A stretch of 64,000 bases of DNA, taken from NCBI GenBank assembly GCA_027493615.1, contig JAOSKK010000034.1, positions 372,001 through 436,000 on the forward strand, in the 5' to 3' direction. The position numbers and the translations under genes were made by a program. Shown here piece by piece: positions 40,029 through 51,662 of this stretch (position 1 is its first letter; each line of letters starts with the position of its first letter). The notes under the pieces are model-generated. The model was not told where the DNA came from, did not search any database, and saw only the letters and a program-made list of their open reading frames with translations. The DNA comes from Verrucomicrobiota bacterium (GTDB lineage: Bacteria > Verrucomicrobiota > Verrucomicrobiia > Limisphaerales > J093).

Positions 40029-40577
40029 GTGACGGAGCCGCCCACGCTGGCCGCCAAACCCGGCATGACCACGCCCCTGTCGCCGCTGCTGCGCAAGGCA
40101 CAACGGCTGGGACTTGGACCTGACGAACTGGAGCTGCTGGCAGTCCAGCGGGGGTGCCGGCATTACTCGGCCGGGTCCGAGACGGACCTGCCAAGGGTTT
40201 CCGAGTACGAGTTCTCGAATGAGGAACTGGCGATTGCGCTGCTTTCCACCGCGCTCCGTTACGAACCTCACAGCATTCGTTGCGGGGCGGCCATGCTCGG
40301 AGCGCCAGGCAATGACCCGCACCGTTTGGCGCGATTGGCTGTCAGGGAACGTTCCGAGATCCCCGTCCGGCACGTGGCCGAGGCGGCGCGGCGATTCGAG
40401 CCGGAGAACCCATTTGGGGAGGCACTGGTCGGCGGCTTGCCCGACGCCCCGCTCCCGAGGCCGGGTGTCCTGCCCCATCCAACGCGGTTTGTGGCCATGA
40501 CCGGATTCACCCGCAAGGGACCGGGGCTGGTGGTGGAGTGGCTCCGCCCGTGCACCTCGAGACGCCTGCCTCCATGA
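40029..40577 (+). CDS. unrecognised protein upstream of nucleotidyltransferase
   Basis: 182 residues from GTG 40029 (or 170 from ATG 40065). Mostly helical, with LSPLLRKAQRLGLGPDELEL and NEELAIALLSTALRYEPHSI. It does not match a family I know. Its stop overlaps the start of a DUF6036-like nucleotidyltransferase (ATGA), the arrangement seen for AbiE-type antitoxin/toxin pairs, so it may be the cognate partner. The frame is intact. Confidence 0.55.
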   Translation: MTEPPTLAAKPGMTTPLSPLLRKAQRLGLGPDELELLAVQRGCRHYSAGSETDLPRVSEYEFSNEELAIALLSTALRYEPHSIRCGAAMLGAPGNDPHRLARLAVRERSEIPVRHVAEAARRFEPENPFGEALVGGLPDAPLPRPGVLPHPTRFVAMTGFTRKGPGLVVEWLRPCTSRRLPP

Positions 40578-41005
40578 CCAACCCCGAACGCATTCTGAGC
40601 GCGCTGGACCGTCATCTGGACCATGAAATCCCCTTGGTCATCTACGGACGTGCGGCAGTCGCCTTGGGCTTCGGCGACCCGCCCGTGGACGTCACCCGAT
40701 CCCTCGATGTGGACGCGATCATACCGCTTCCCTCGCATCACGATTCCAGGGCGATGACAATTTTGGGGAAGCGCAAGCCGCAGCCAATCGGGACCTGGAA
40801 GCCGAGGGCCTCTACATCACCGACCTGTTTCTGGCTGACCAGGTCTTCCTCCGGCACGACTGGGGAGCGCCCGCTCGTCCCGGTGACCCAGCGCCACGAG
40901 GCCTCTTCGGCCATCGCCATCCGCATCGGCTCCGGCAATCCCGAGCCGCACCGTGGAGGTCGCGAAGCGTTTGGAGTGCGTGCGGTTGACCGCCGCTTTT
41001 CGTAA
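40574..41005 (+). pseudogene. DUF6036-like nucleotidyltransferase (AbiEii-type toxin fold), broken
   Basis: ATG 40574 overlaps the preceding gene. The N-terminus shows the nucleotidyltransferase core: EIPLVIYGRAAVALGFGD and RSLDVDAII with the metal-binding D-x-D. The following segment continues in another frame (DDNFGEAQAAANRDLEAEG, LYITDLFLADQVFLRHDW) and returns to the first frame at ERPLVPV, so two compensating breaks lie near 40748 and 40862. The usual C-terminal helical part is missing: the frame runs into a palindromic repeat at 40966. Probably truncated. Confidence 0.6.
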
Positions 41006-41064
41006 CTGGAGGAGGAGCAGGGGGCACGAAAAGCGGCGCTGGAAGACGCCGCACTCCAAACGCT
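40966..41064. repeat. large palindromic repeat (37-38 base arms)
   Basis: AGCGTTTGGAGTGCG (40966-40980) pairs with 41050-41064, and CGCCGCTTTTCG (40991-41002) with 41027-41038, leaving a mismatched middle and a 24-base loop. REP/BIME-like. It lies in the 3' end of the broken nucleotidyltransferase and 17 bases from the end of tdh, so it could also separate the convergent transcripts. Confidence 0.65.
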
Positions 41065-41080
41065 GCGCTTTCCGTTTCGT

Positions 41081-42109
41081 TCAGGTGCTCCAGTCCAGGA
41101 CGACCTTGCCGGATTGCCCCGACAACATGGCGTCGAAGCCCTGCTGGAACTCGGTGTAGTGGAAGCGATGGGTGATGACGGGCTTGATGTCGAGCCCGCT
41201 CTGGAGCATGACGGTCATCTTGTACCACGTCTCGTACATCTCGCGGCCGTAAATGCCTTTGATGGTGAGCATGTTGAACACCACCTTGTTCCAGTCGATG
41301 GCCATCTGTTCGGGCGGGATGCCCAGCATGGCGATCTTCCCGCCGTGACAGGTGTTGTCGATCATGTCCCGGAAGGCGGCCGGGCTGCCGGACATCTCGA
41401 GGCCGACGTCGAACCCCTCCTGCATGCCGAGGTCCTGCTGGACCTGGCGGAGGGTGCCGCGCTCGATGTTGAGCGCCACGGTGGCCCCCAGCCGGCGCGC
41501 CAGCTCCAGCCGGTACTCGTTGCGGTCGGTGATGACGACGAAGCGCGCGCCGGCATGCCGGGCGATGGCGACCGCCATGATGCCGATGGGGCCCGCCCCC
41601 GTGATGAGGACGTCCTCGCCGAGGACCGGGAAAGAGAGGGCGGTGTGAACGGCGTTGCCGAAGGGATCGAAGATGGCGGCGACGTCGAGATCCACGCCGG
41701 GGCGGTGGTGCCAGACGTTGGTCATGGGCACCGCGATGTATTCGGCGAAGGCGCCGGTGCGGTTGACGCCGATGCCCTGCGTGTCCTTGCAGAGGTGGCG
41801 TCGCCCGGCCAGACAGTTGCGGCAGCGCCCGCACACGACATGGCCCTCGGCACTGACGAGGTCGCCGGGGTGAAAATCGGCGACGTTGGCGCCGACGGCG
41901 ACGACCTCGCCGACGAACTCGTGGCCCACGACCATGGGGACGGGGATGGTCTTCTGGGCCCAGGCGTCCCACGTGTAGATGTGGAGGTCAGTGCCGCAGA
42001 TGCCGGTCTTGCGGACGCGGATCAGGACATCGTTGATGCCGGGGGTGGGTTCGGGGACGTCTTCGAGCCAGAGACCGCGGGCGGCCTGCCGTTTGACGAG
42101 CGCTTTCAT
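41081..42109 (-). CDS. tdh: L-threonine 3-dehydrogenase
   Basis: Zinc-dependent medium-chain dehydrogenase of 342 residues that oxidises L-threonine to 2-amino-3-ketobutyrate. Catalytic zinc ligands in [12 protein letters not shown] and [10 protein letters not shown]; structural zinc cysteines in [18 protein letters not shown]-binding [14 protein letters not shown]. Family-typical [13 protein letters not shown] and [15 protein letters not shown] are present. The frame is intact. It is divergent from an XRE-cupin regulator, with palindromic operators in the 140-base gap that probably control it. The usual partner kbl is not next to it. Confidence 0.95.
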   Translation of the reverse strand: MKALVKRQAARGLWLEDVPEPTPGINDVLIRVRKTGICGTDLHIYTWDAWAQKTIPVPMVVGHEFVGEVVAVGANVADFHPGDLVSAEGHVVCGRCRNCLAGRRHLCKDTQGIGVNRTGAFAEYIAVPMTNVWHHRPGVDLDVAAIFDPFGNAVHTALSFPVLGEDVLITGAGPIGIMAVAIARHAGARFVVITDRNEYRLELARRLGATVALNIERGTLRQVQQDLGMQEGFDVGLEMSGSPAAFRDMIDNTCHGGKIAMLGIPPEQMAIDWNKVVFNMLTIKGIYGREMYETWYKMTVMLQSGLDIKPVITHRFHYTEFQQGFDAMLSGQSGKVVLDWST

Positions 42110-42168
42110 CGCGTGACGAGATCAGGGTTGAGCGGCGGGCTTGCCAGCGCCGGGCGGGCAGGCCATCG

Positions 42169-42186
42169 TTTCCGGCATACCGGAAA
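42169..42186. promoter_or_regulatory. palindromic operator between tdh and regulator, site 1
   Basis: TTTCCGGCATACCGGAAA, a perfect 7-base dyad around CATA. Related sequences recur at 42213 and 42233, suggesting binding sites of one dimeric regulator. Confidence 0.6.
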
Positions 42187-42212
42187 GCGACGCCGCGATA
42201 GTGGAGAAACCA

Positions 42213-42247
42213 TTCCGGTATGCAAGACCTTTTTCCGATATACCGAA
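42213..42247. promoter_or_regulatory. operator-like half site and second dyad (sites 2 and 3)
   Basis: TTCCGGTATG at 42213 repeats one half of site 1, and TTCCGATATACCGAA at 42233-42247 is a near-symmetric version ending just before ATG 42250. Their position over the regulator start suggests autorepression. Confidence 0.5.
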
Positions 42248-42249
42248 CA

Positions 42250-42869
42250 ATGACCAAGTCGCGTTCGTCCCGCCGGCGGGCCCCCCGGACCGTCGTGGCT
42301 CCCCCACCCGCCGAGGGGGCTGCATCGCCACCTCGGCAGCCGCGTCAAGCAGCTCCGCACCGAGGAGGGCTGGTCGCTCGATGCCCTGGCCCAGGCCAGC
42401 GGCGTGAGCCGCTCGATGCTCAGCGACATCGAACGCGAGCAGGCGAACCCGACCCTGGCCGTCACGCTGCGGATCGCGCGGGCGTTCGGACTGGCGCTGG
42501 GCGAACTGCTCGAGATGCCGGGGGGCGACGTCGCGGGTGACCGTGATCCGTGGCGACGACCGCACCTATCACTACCGTTCCGACACCGATGTGCGGATCC
42601 GGACGTTGTCGCCGTTGAACCTCGAGAAGGACGTCGAGTTCTACGAGGTGCGGCTCCAGGCGGGGGGCGCGTTGCGCAGCGCTCCACACTTCGCAGGAAC
42701 CCGCGAGTTCCTGACGGTCCAAGCGGGGCAGATCACCGTGGAGTCGGCCGGTGACGCGGAGTTCCTGAAAGCGGGCGACTCGGCCACCTACCGGGCTGAC
42801 GTGCCGCATGCGATCGTCAACACGGGCGCCGGAGAAGCCCTGATGTTCCTGGTGGTGATCTACCGGTGA
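42250..42869 (+). CDS. XRE-family transcriptional regulator with C-terminal cupin domain, frame-broken
   Basis: About 205 residues after repair. HTH: LGSRVKQLRTEEGWSLDAL, then GVSRSMLSDIEREQANPTL. Cupin: EFYEVRLQAGGALRSAPH and REFLTVQAGQITVESAG, PHAIVNTGAGEAL. The N-terminal 20 residues, the HTH and the cupin are in three frames; the junctions (about 42315 and 42520) are a five-G and a six-G run. ATG 42250 is chosen over ATG 42220 because an operator-like dyad lies between them. Such regulators often sense small molecules via the cupin and control a divergent catabolic gene, here tdh. Confidence 0.82.
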
Positions 42870-42873
42870 ATGA

Positions 42874-43628
42874 CTACCGGCCGGGCGATCGTTCCCGCTG
42901 CCCGTCGCCGGTCATGGGGACAAACCGGACGGCCAGCACGCCGCGGCGGCGGATTTCACCGTCGCGCTTCTCGAGCAGGACCAGTTGCTGTTCGCCGAAG
43001 GGCCCCACGGGGATGATCATCCGTCCGCCTTCCTTGAGTTGCTCAATCAGCGGCGCGGGCACGTGGTCGGGCGCACACGTGACGATGATGGCGTCGAAAG
43101 GCGCGGCCTCGGGCCAGCCGCGGTAGCCATCGCCGGCGCGCACCCGGATGTTCTGATAGCCCACGCGGGCCAGGTCGGCTTCGGCGCGGCGGGCCAGGGT
43201 TCGACGATTTCGATCGTGTACACCTCGGCGACGAGTTCGGCGAGGACGGCGGCCTGATAGCCGGAACCGGTCCCGATCTCGAGCACCTTGTCGGTGGGTT
43301 TGGGGTTGAGCGCCTCCGTCATGAAGGCGACGATGAACGGCTGCGAGATCGTCTGACCGTGCCCGATGGGGAGGGGATGATCGGCGTAGGCCTCACGACG
43401 CAGGTTGGCCGGAACCAGTTCGTGGCGCGGCACCTTGCCCATGGCCTCGAGGACGCGCGGGTTCCGGATGTCGCGCCCGGGGGCCTTGAGCTGCGTCTCG
43501 ACCATGCGCCGGCGCTGCAGCGCGTACTCGTCGGCATCGCCCGCAACGGCGGCGTCAGAGCCCGAGCCGTGATGGCAACCGATCATCGCCCAGCACGTCA
43601 GGACCAGCCAGTGAAGGGACCGAACCAC
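42874..43628 (-). CDS. pcm: exported protein-L-isoaspartate O-methyltransferase, frame-broken
   Basis: SAM-dependent repair enzyme for isoaspartyl residues, about 251 residues. Motifs: [20 protein letters not shown] and the SAM site [18 protein letters not shown], then [17 protein letters not shown]. One C missing near 43200 shifts the frame; restoring it gives [19 protein letters not shown]. The N-terminus (from GTG 43628) is a signal sequence with a lipobox-like AMIGC, so the enzyme is probably exported or a lipoprotein rather than cytosolic. Confidence 0.87.
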
Positions 43629-43668
43629 GTTGCCAAACTAATCCGGAAGCGTCTTTGGGCAAGGGCCT

Positions 43669-45853
43669 TCACGGCGTGCTGGTTCCCAGGATCCACCGGG
43701 CGGCAGCGTCGGCCTGGGCTTCGCCCTCACCCGCGAGCGGGCGGAGGGTACGCGGCGGATCGTACAGCGCGGCCGCGCGGGGCAGCAGGGCTTGCGGGTC
43801 CAGAGACTCTCCGGCCAGGGCCAACCGCCGGGGCAAGGCCGAGAGCCAGCATACCGGGCAGGTCGGCGTACTTTGCGCCGCCCGGGAGGAAATCCGGGCT
43901 GCGCAGGTCCAGCACGCTGCCGAAGCGGAAGCCGGCGGTATCGAGGGCGGCGGCTTCGAAGGCGCCCGGCGCGACGGCCAACGTGGCCGCTGCCCAGGGT
44001 CCGGCACCAGCCAGGGCAATCAGACGCACCGGCTTGCCGGGAGCGAGCGTTTGCGCCAAGGCCAGCGAGCTGAGCACGTCATGGACCCGCTGGGCGAAGA
44101 GGCTGTGGTTGTAGCCGAACGTGTATGCCGCGGCTTCGCGCGGGTTCTTCACGCGCCGGGTTTCCTTCACAGGCTGGCCGTCGGCCAGGAATTCGCCCTG
44201 CAAGAACAGGTCCACGCCCAGGACGGTCTGGCCGCCGGCAAGCAGTTGCCGGACGGCAGGCCGCAACGAGCCGTCGGGCAGGTAGAGCGCGGCCTTGCCG
44301 AGCGGGCTCAGCCAGAGGACCACGCCCGCGCTGGTTTCGGACGGTTCGAGCACGACGACGGGGATCTCCTCCTGGTACCAGGCATTGCGAAGGACGCCCA
44401 CGTGCTCGCGGCCCTCCGGGCGCGGCGTCACGGCGCGGGTGAACAGAACGACCTGACCGGCATCGGCGAGGGTGCGGCCGACGACGATCTCGAAGGCCTG
44501 GGCCAGCAGGGTGCGAATCGCTTCGGGCTGACGGGCGGCTTCGCGGAGTTGGCGCCGCGTGTCCTCATGCCAGAGCCGGAGCAGTTGTCGTTCGAAGTCA
44601 GGTCCCCCGGCGGAGCGGGGTGCTGGTCATTCCACACAGTCAGTTCGGCGCGGCTGCACCGCTGGTAATCGCGTTCGATGACCGGCTCGGGAAGGCCGAG
44701 CCGGAAGTGGCGGTTCACCCAGTTATAGAAGGCGGAGCGCGACACGGCGTTGTAGTTGTGCGGGAAATGTTCGCCGCGCTGGAGCAGGATGTTCTGCGGC
44801 GCCCCGAGCAAGGTGTAGAGCTGTTTGAGTTCGGGGAAGCCTTTCGTCGACAGCTCCTTGGTCCAATCGTTGGCCGTGGTCAGGCCCTGGGGTTTGGGGG
44901 CGAACAGGGCGGCAAACTCCACGTTGCCCGTGTCGATGCGCAGGAGGGAGGCGTTTTCGCACGTGCAGCCGCCCTGCATGGCGGTGCTGACCATCACGGC
45001 CGGGAAAGACAGCGTGAGCCGGGGATCGACCGCGGCCAGGAGCATCGTCTGGGTGCCGCCGCCGCTGGCGCCGGTCATGGCCACGCGCTCGGGATCGACC
45101 TCGGGCAGGCTGAGCAGGAAATCGAGCGACCGAATGGAGTTCCAGGTCTGCAGGCCCATCGCGCTCTGCAGGTGCGCCTCGGCGGCCGGGCTGAACAGGC
45201 CCCAATTCTCGAGCGTGTTCATCTCGGGCCGCTGCTTGGCGAACCCATGGACAAGCGCCGCAGACAACTGCTGGGCGTCGGCGTTGCCCAGCATGTCCCA
45301 CTGCCACACCACGCACCCCATCCGGGCGAGTTGGACGCAGAGCGACTGGAACCGGCTGCGGCCCCCTCCAGGAACCGTTCCTCGCCGGTGGCGATCTCGC
45401 GCAGCAGTTCGGCGTCGCCCGTCTCGGCCAACCGCGCGTCCTGCCAATGGCCATGAGCAAAGAGCACCCCGGGGACGCGCCCGGTCATCTTCCGCGGCCG
45501 GTAGAGGTTGCCCGTGACATAGAAGCCGGGAACGCTCTCAAAATAGACCTTCTCGACCGTGTACTCGTCGCGTTCGATGCGACCGTGGTGGACGGCGTTG
45601 AGCGGGGTCTTGGTGGGCAGGGCCAAAGGCCCTGGGAGACGAGGATACGACGGCGGACCTGGGCGGCGCGCGCTTCCCACGCCTCGACCGACGCCGGGGG
45701 CGTGAAGGGAAAGTAACCGTCGAGGTCCTTCAGCGGTTGGAGGCGGACGTCGTTGGGCAGCCGGCCGGGGGGCAGGGCGCGGGGTCCCTCTGCCAGCAGC
45801 GTGCTGGCGGCGATCAGGATCAGCAGACTGCCGAGTCGGGTGGAGTTGGTCAT
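43669..45853 (-). CDS. exported acetylxylan-esterase-like alpha/beta hydrolase, multiply frame-broken
   Basis: About 727 residues after repair, with a signal peptide at ATG 45853. The first hydrolase domain contains VPGVLFAHGHWQDARLAE, nucleophile motif VAMTGASGGGTQ and a likely catalytic His in GEHFPHNYN. A second, more divergent hydrolase-like half follows (VVLWLSPLGKAALYL, VRLIALAGAGPWAAATLAV). Breaks lie near 45612, 45372, 44600 and 43840. Homologues of this size are common beside sulfatases and glycosidases and deacetylate glycans; the exact substrate cannot be told from sequence. Confidence 0.72.
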
Positions 45854-45905
45854 GGGCGGAGACTACGTGCGTCCGGGGCGGCTGCCAAGGCTGGTTCGCC
45901 GGCGC

Positions 45906-47392
45906 TCAGCCGTCGAAGGGCAGCTTGCGCAGTTCGGTCTTGAGGATCTTGCCCGTGGCGTTGCGGGGCAGGGTGGCCATCTCGACGATCTGCTTGGGCA
46001 ACTTGTAGTCCGCCAGGTGCTGCTTCAGATAGGCCTGCAGGGCCGCCGCGTCCAGGTGATGGCCGTCGTTCATGGTCACGAAGGCAACCGGGTGTTCCCC
46101 CTTGCGGGTGTCGGGGCGACCGATGACCGCCGCCTCCTTGACGCCTGGGAAATGGTACATGACCTCCTCGATCTCGCGCGGATAGACGTTGATGCCGTTG
46201 ACCAGCAGCATGTCCTTCTTGCGGTCGGTGATATAGGTGTAGCCTTCCTGGTCCATGTAGCCGACGTCGCCGGTGTAGAGCCAGCCGTCCCGCAGCGCCT
46301 GGGCCGATTCCTCGGGCCGGTTCCAATAGCCCACCATGACATTCCCGCCCCGCACGCAGACCTCGCCCACCCGACCGGGGGGCAAAGCCTGTCCCTCGTC
46401 GTTGCGAATGCTGATCTCAACATCCGCAATGGGCAGGCCGATCGAGCCGGGTTTCTGGACGCCGCGAATCGGGTTGAGGGAAACCACCGGGCTGGCCTCG
46501 CTCAGTCCGTACCCCTCGATCAACCGGGCCGGGTAGCGCGCGTTGAACTCGCGCAGCGTATCGACGGGCAGGGGGGCGGCGCCACTGATGCAGATGCGCA
46601 AGGCGAGATTCGGGGGAACGGGGGGCGTGCGCCAACGCGCGGAACAACTGGGGATGGCAGGCAGGAGCGTGGCCCGGTGCCGGATCATCTCGGCCAGGCT
46701 GTTCTTGGGCGGGTGCAGCGAGCGGATGAGCACGATGGAGGCGCCGACCAGCAGCGGCAGCAGCACGCAGACGGTGAGCATGAAGCTGTGAAACATGGGC
46801 AGCAGCAGGGCGAACCGGTCCTCGGACACCGCCTCGAGCACCTGCCGGCAACTGCCGACGTTGTGAAGGAGATTCCCGTGCGTCAGCATCGCACCCTTCG
46901 GGTGCCCGGTTGTGCCCGAGGTGTAGATCAACAGCGCCAGGTCGGCAGTGTCACGCGGCACGGGTTGCCAGTCGGCCGGCGGCGGTGTTGCCGCAGGGAA
47001 CGCCTCGCGTCGCAGCACGCGCAACGTGGGGCGGCCGGCGGTCAGCTTCGCCAGAGCTTCGTCCATCGCCGCCTCACTGAGCAGCAGGTCCACCCCGGCA
47101 TCGGCGAGGATGTACGCCACCTCGTCCGCCTTCAGGAAGCAGTTGATCGGGACCACCACAGCGCCCGCCTGCCAGGCGCCGAACAAGGCCGAGATGAAGC
47201 CGGGGCTGTTGTTCATCCACAACGCCACACGCGCCCCGGGAGTCACGGCGAAGGTGTCCGTCAGTTGCCGGGCGACCTGGGCGGATTGCGCCACGAAATG
47301 CTGGTAGGAAAAGAGGTCGTCCCCCAGTACACGGCGGTCTTCTCCGCGTTGCTTTGGGCGGTTTCGCGAAAGGCCTGGGCCAAATTCACCAT
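45906..47392 (-). CDS. acyl-CoA synthetase (AMP-forming, fatty-acid type), frame-broken
   Basis: About 495 residues. AMP-binding motif YTSGTTGHPKGAM, EGYGLSEASPVVSLNP, WLYTGDVGYMDQEGY and the C-terminal KxLxxGxxxxP-type region DMLLVNGINVYPREIEE; terminal PRNATGKILKTELR carries the catalytic lysine. The N-terminal 25 residues (MVNLAQAFRETAQ from ATG 47392) are joined after one missing G near 47325. Two compensating C-run errors at 46628-46655 change AIPQLFRALAHAPVPPN to an unnatural string. It should activate medium or long-chain fatty acids. Confidence 0.87.
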
Positions 47393-47522
47393 GACTTCAA
47401 GAGCGGTTCACGCGCATTGAATCGGTCCCCTTCCGGCCCGTCAAGGCGCGCGACCCGTCGCGCGTCGGCGGGGCGGGCAACATCAGACTTCTCAGGCGCC
47501 CACGCTCGTCTAGCCTGCACCC

Positions 47523-48854
<1,332 letters not shown>

Positions 48855-48897
48855 TTCCCCAGGGGTCAGCCCTTAATTTAATACTTAACTGCTCCGG
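48855..48897. repeat. REP-like element after proA
   Basis: GGGGTCAGCCCTTAA (48856-48870) followed by an AT-rich TTTAATACTTAACTG tract and CTCCGGGG. The core is repeated in inverted orientation at 30877-30891. The AT-rich stretch stands out from the GC-rich surroundings. Confidence 0.5.
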
Positions 48898-48980
48898 GGC
48901 GCGTCGCGGCCAGGACGAGAGCGACTGGGGAACTCGAGAGCCGGCTTGTCCGGCAGGACGCCTTGGGACAGAGTGCGACC

Positions 48981-49538
48981 ATGCAGACGGCGGCCCAACA
49001 CGACCCGGTGCCGGTCGAGGCGTACCTCGCCGCGGAGGAGCGGAGCGAGGTGCGTCACGAGTATCTTGGCGGAGTGGTGTACGCCATGGCGGGTGAAACG
49101 CGGGCCCACAACGAGATCGTGGGAAACCTCTACGCAGCCATCCGTTCGCACCTCCAGGGGGGTCGCTGCAAGCTTTACGTGAGCGACATCCGCGTGACGC
49201 TGAGCCTGCACGACGACGCTTACTTCTACTATCCTGACCTGGTGGTCACGTGTGATGGCCGGGACAGCGATCCCCGGTTCGTGCGGTACCCGAAGGTTCT
49301 GGTCGAAGTTCTTTCCCCGTCGACCGAGCGGGTGGACCGGCGCGAGAAGTTCTTCGCGTACACCACGATCGAGTCGTTGGAGGAGTACGTGCTGGTGGCC
49401 CAACCGGCACGCGAAGTGACGATCTTCCGCCGCGCGGACGCCTGGCGGGCGGAGAAGGCGGCGGGAATCGAGGACGTCCTGACGTTAAACTCGCTGCAGA
49501 TCGATCTGCCTCTGGCGGCGATCTACGAGGGTCTGTGA
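48981..49538 (+). CDS. Uma2-family (PD-(D/E)XK-like) nuclease-fold protein
   Basis: 185 residues from ATG 48981. Uma2 pattern: [31 protein letters not shown] with the active-site Asp, and [20 protein letters not shown] with the Glu and nearby lysine region. The frame is intact. The family is widespread, highly paralogous and of unsettled function. Its stop overlaps the next gene (GTGA at 49535-49538). Confidence 0.88.
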   Translation: MQTAAQHDPVPVEAYLAAEERSEVRHEYLGGVVYAMAGETRAHNEIVGNLYAAIRSHLQGGRCKLYVSDIRVTLSLHDDAYFYYPDLVVTCDGRDSDPRFVRYPKVLVEVLSPSTERVDRREKFFAYTTIESLEEYVLVAQPAREVTIFRRADAWRAEKAAGIEDVLTLNSLQIDLPLAAIYEGL

Positions 49539-50904
49539 GCGCCATCCCGAAAGGTACGGATCGACCGCAGGCGGTGGCGGAGCACCTTCGGGGCGCACTG
49601 CCTGTCGGCGGGTTGTTTGCCGGGTTCGAGTGGCGAATGGCCCTGGAGCCGTTCCCGCTTGAGCCGGCGCTCGCTCGGGAGATCGAGGTGCTCGGACGGG
49701 TGCTGCACCAGTTCTATCGGGCGGTGAACCTGCTGTACCGCCGGAGCGTCGAGGGCAAACAGCCGGCCTGGGTGGCGGACTGGCTGGACCGCGGCAAGCC
49801 CGCGGAGTTGATCGCGCTGCAACGACATCCGGCGTTCCGGAGCGAGCTCCCACGCGTGATCCGGCCGGACCTGCTGCTGACTGAGGACGGGTTTGCGATC
49901 ACGGAATTGGACGCGGTTCCGGGCGGCATCGGCTTGACGGGCTGGCTCAACCGAACCTACGCCGCGCTGGCGGACGCGGGCACGGGTTCGACGTCCGGCG
50001 AGAGAAACGAAACGGTGGTGGGCGGGCCCCGAGGGATGCAAGACGGCTTCGCCGGGATCTTCGGGGAGGCCGAGCGCGTCCGGATCGTGGTGTCGGAGGA
50101 GGCCGCGACCTATCGTCCGGAAATGGTCTGGCTGGCCGGGGAACTGGGGGCGCGGTTCACGGTTCACGACGCGCAGTTTGCGGGGTTTGCACCGGGTGAT
50201 GCGGTCTATCGGTTCTTCGAGTTGTTCGACCTGGCGAACGTACCGAACTCGCGCGCCCTCCTCGAACTGGCGGCGGGGAGGCAGATCCGGCTGACGCCGC
50301 CGCCCAAACCGTTGTTCGAGGAGAAGATGCTGCTGGCGCTGTTGTGGAACCGGAACTTGCGCGGGTTTTGGCGCCAGGAGCTGGGCGAGGGTTTCCTCGA
50401 TCGCCTCCTCCGGCATGTGCCTTACACGTGGGTGGTGGATCCGGCACCGCTGCCGCCGCAGGCCGCGATCCCGGAGTTGAACCTGACAGACTGGCGGCAG
50501 CTCAAGGAATTGTCGCAACGCGAACGGGACCTGATCCTGAAGGTGTCGGGATTCCACGAGACGGCGTGGGGGCGCGGAGCGTGTTTCTCGGGAGCGATCT
50601 TTCGGGGGCGGACTGGGCCGAGGCGGTGGACGCAGCGTTGCGCGCTTCCGAAACGTCGCCCTTCGTACTGCAGCGCTATCACAAGCCGCGTCGGATCGAG
50701 ACGGCTTACTTTGATTTCATGCGAGGCGAGCTGGTGTCGATGCCCGGGCGGGTGCGGCTGTGTCCGTACTACTTTCTGGACGGGGCCGGGGATCAGGCTC
50801 GCCCCGTGTTGGGGGGGGTATTGGCCACGATTTGCCCGGCGGACAAGAAGATCATTCACGGCATGCGGGACGCGATTCTGGCGCCGTGCCGGATCCGGTC
50901 ATGA
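49535..50904 (+). CDS. conserved protein of unknown function, ATP-grasp-like features, frame-broken
   Basis: About 455 residues from GTG 49535, coupled to the Uma2 gene by GTGA overlap. Segments IRPDLLLTEDGFAITELDAV, PGGIGLTGWLNRTYAAL and ERDLILKVSGFHETAWG recall circularly permuted ATP-grasp proteins, but I cannot place it firmly. A break in a five-G run near 50575 separates the last third (ARSVFLGSDLSGADWAEAV, SPFVLQRYHKPRRIETAYF). Its stop overlaps the MarC start (ATGA). Confidence 0.6.
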
Positions 50905-51533
50905 TGGAGTTCACGTTGCTGGCGTTCAGCTCGTTGTTCGTGATCGTGGATCCGATCGCGACGGTGCCGGCTTTTCTGGCGATGACACCCCACGACACGC
51001 CGGCGCAACGGGTGCGGATGGCGCGGCTGGCCTGCCTGGTGTCCGCAGGGATGCTGGTGGCGTTCGCCTGGGTGGGCAAATGGATCTTCAAGCTGTTCGG
51101 GATCACCATACCGGCGTTTCAGATGGCGGGGAGCATTGTGCTGTTGCTGGTGGCGCTGGACATGTTGAAGGCGCAGCGCTCGCGGGTGCAGGAAACCAAC
51201 GAGGAGACGTTCGCAGGCGCCACGAAGGACGACATCGCGATCACGCCGCTGGCGGTGCCGATGCTGGCCGGGCCGGGGGCGGTGACGACGGCCATCCTGC
51301 TGCACGGCCGGGCCGACACGTGGAGCAAGCAGGCGGGGTTGTTCGTGGCGATTGTGGCGGTGTGCGCCGTGAGCTACGTGATCTTCCGGGTGTCGGCGCG
51401 GGGGCGGGTTGGCTGAATCCCATCGCGTTGCGGATCATCACGCGGATCATGGGGTTGTTGCTGGCTGCGGTGGCGTGTCAGTTCGCGTTCAACGCCCTGA
51501 AGGGCTTGCGGGCGGAGATGGGCTTGGGGGTAA
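50901..51533 (+). CDS. MarC-family integral membrane protein, frame-broken
   Basis: About 210 residues with six membrane segments. MarC signatures: LFVIVDPIATVPAFLAMT and PLAVPMLAGPGAVTTAILL with NPIALRIITRIMGLLLAAVA near the end. Breaks near 51405 (G run) and at 51526-51530; reducing the five-G run to four gives a natural TAA at 51531-51533. The family's transport role is unproven. ATG 50901 overlaps the previous stop. Confidence 0.82.
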
Positions 51534-51560
51534 GGTGCGTGGGGGGCGCAAGACGGGGAG

Positions 51561-51603
51561 GTGGCGGGCAAAGGCGCCCGCCACAGCACCCGGAGCCGGG
51601 TGC
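51561..51603. terminator. two tandem perfect hairpins between convergent genes
   Basis: GTGGCGGGC/GCCCGCCAC with a 6-base loop (51561-51584) and GCACCCGG-AG-CCGGGTGC (51586-51603). They lie between the 3' ends of the MarC and porin genes and could serve as a bidirectional terminator or REP elements. No U-tract. Confidence 0.5.
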
Positions 51604-51662
51604 GATCCCCGACCAGACGGTCGAGGGGGGCGCGGTCCGCGGGTGGATTGGATTGGTTCCGG

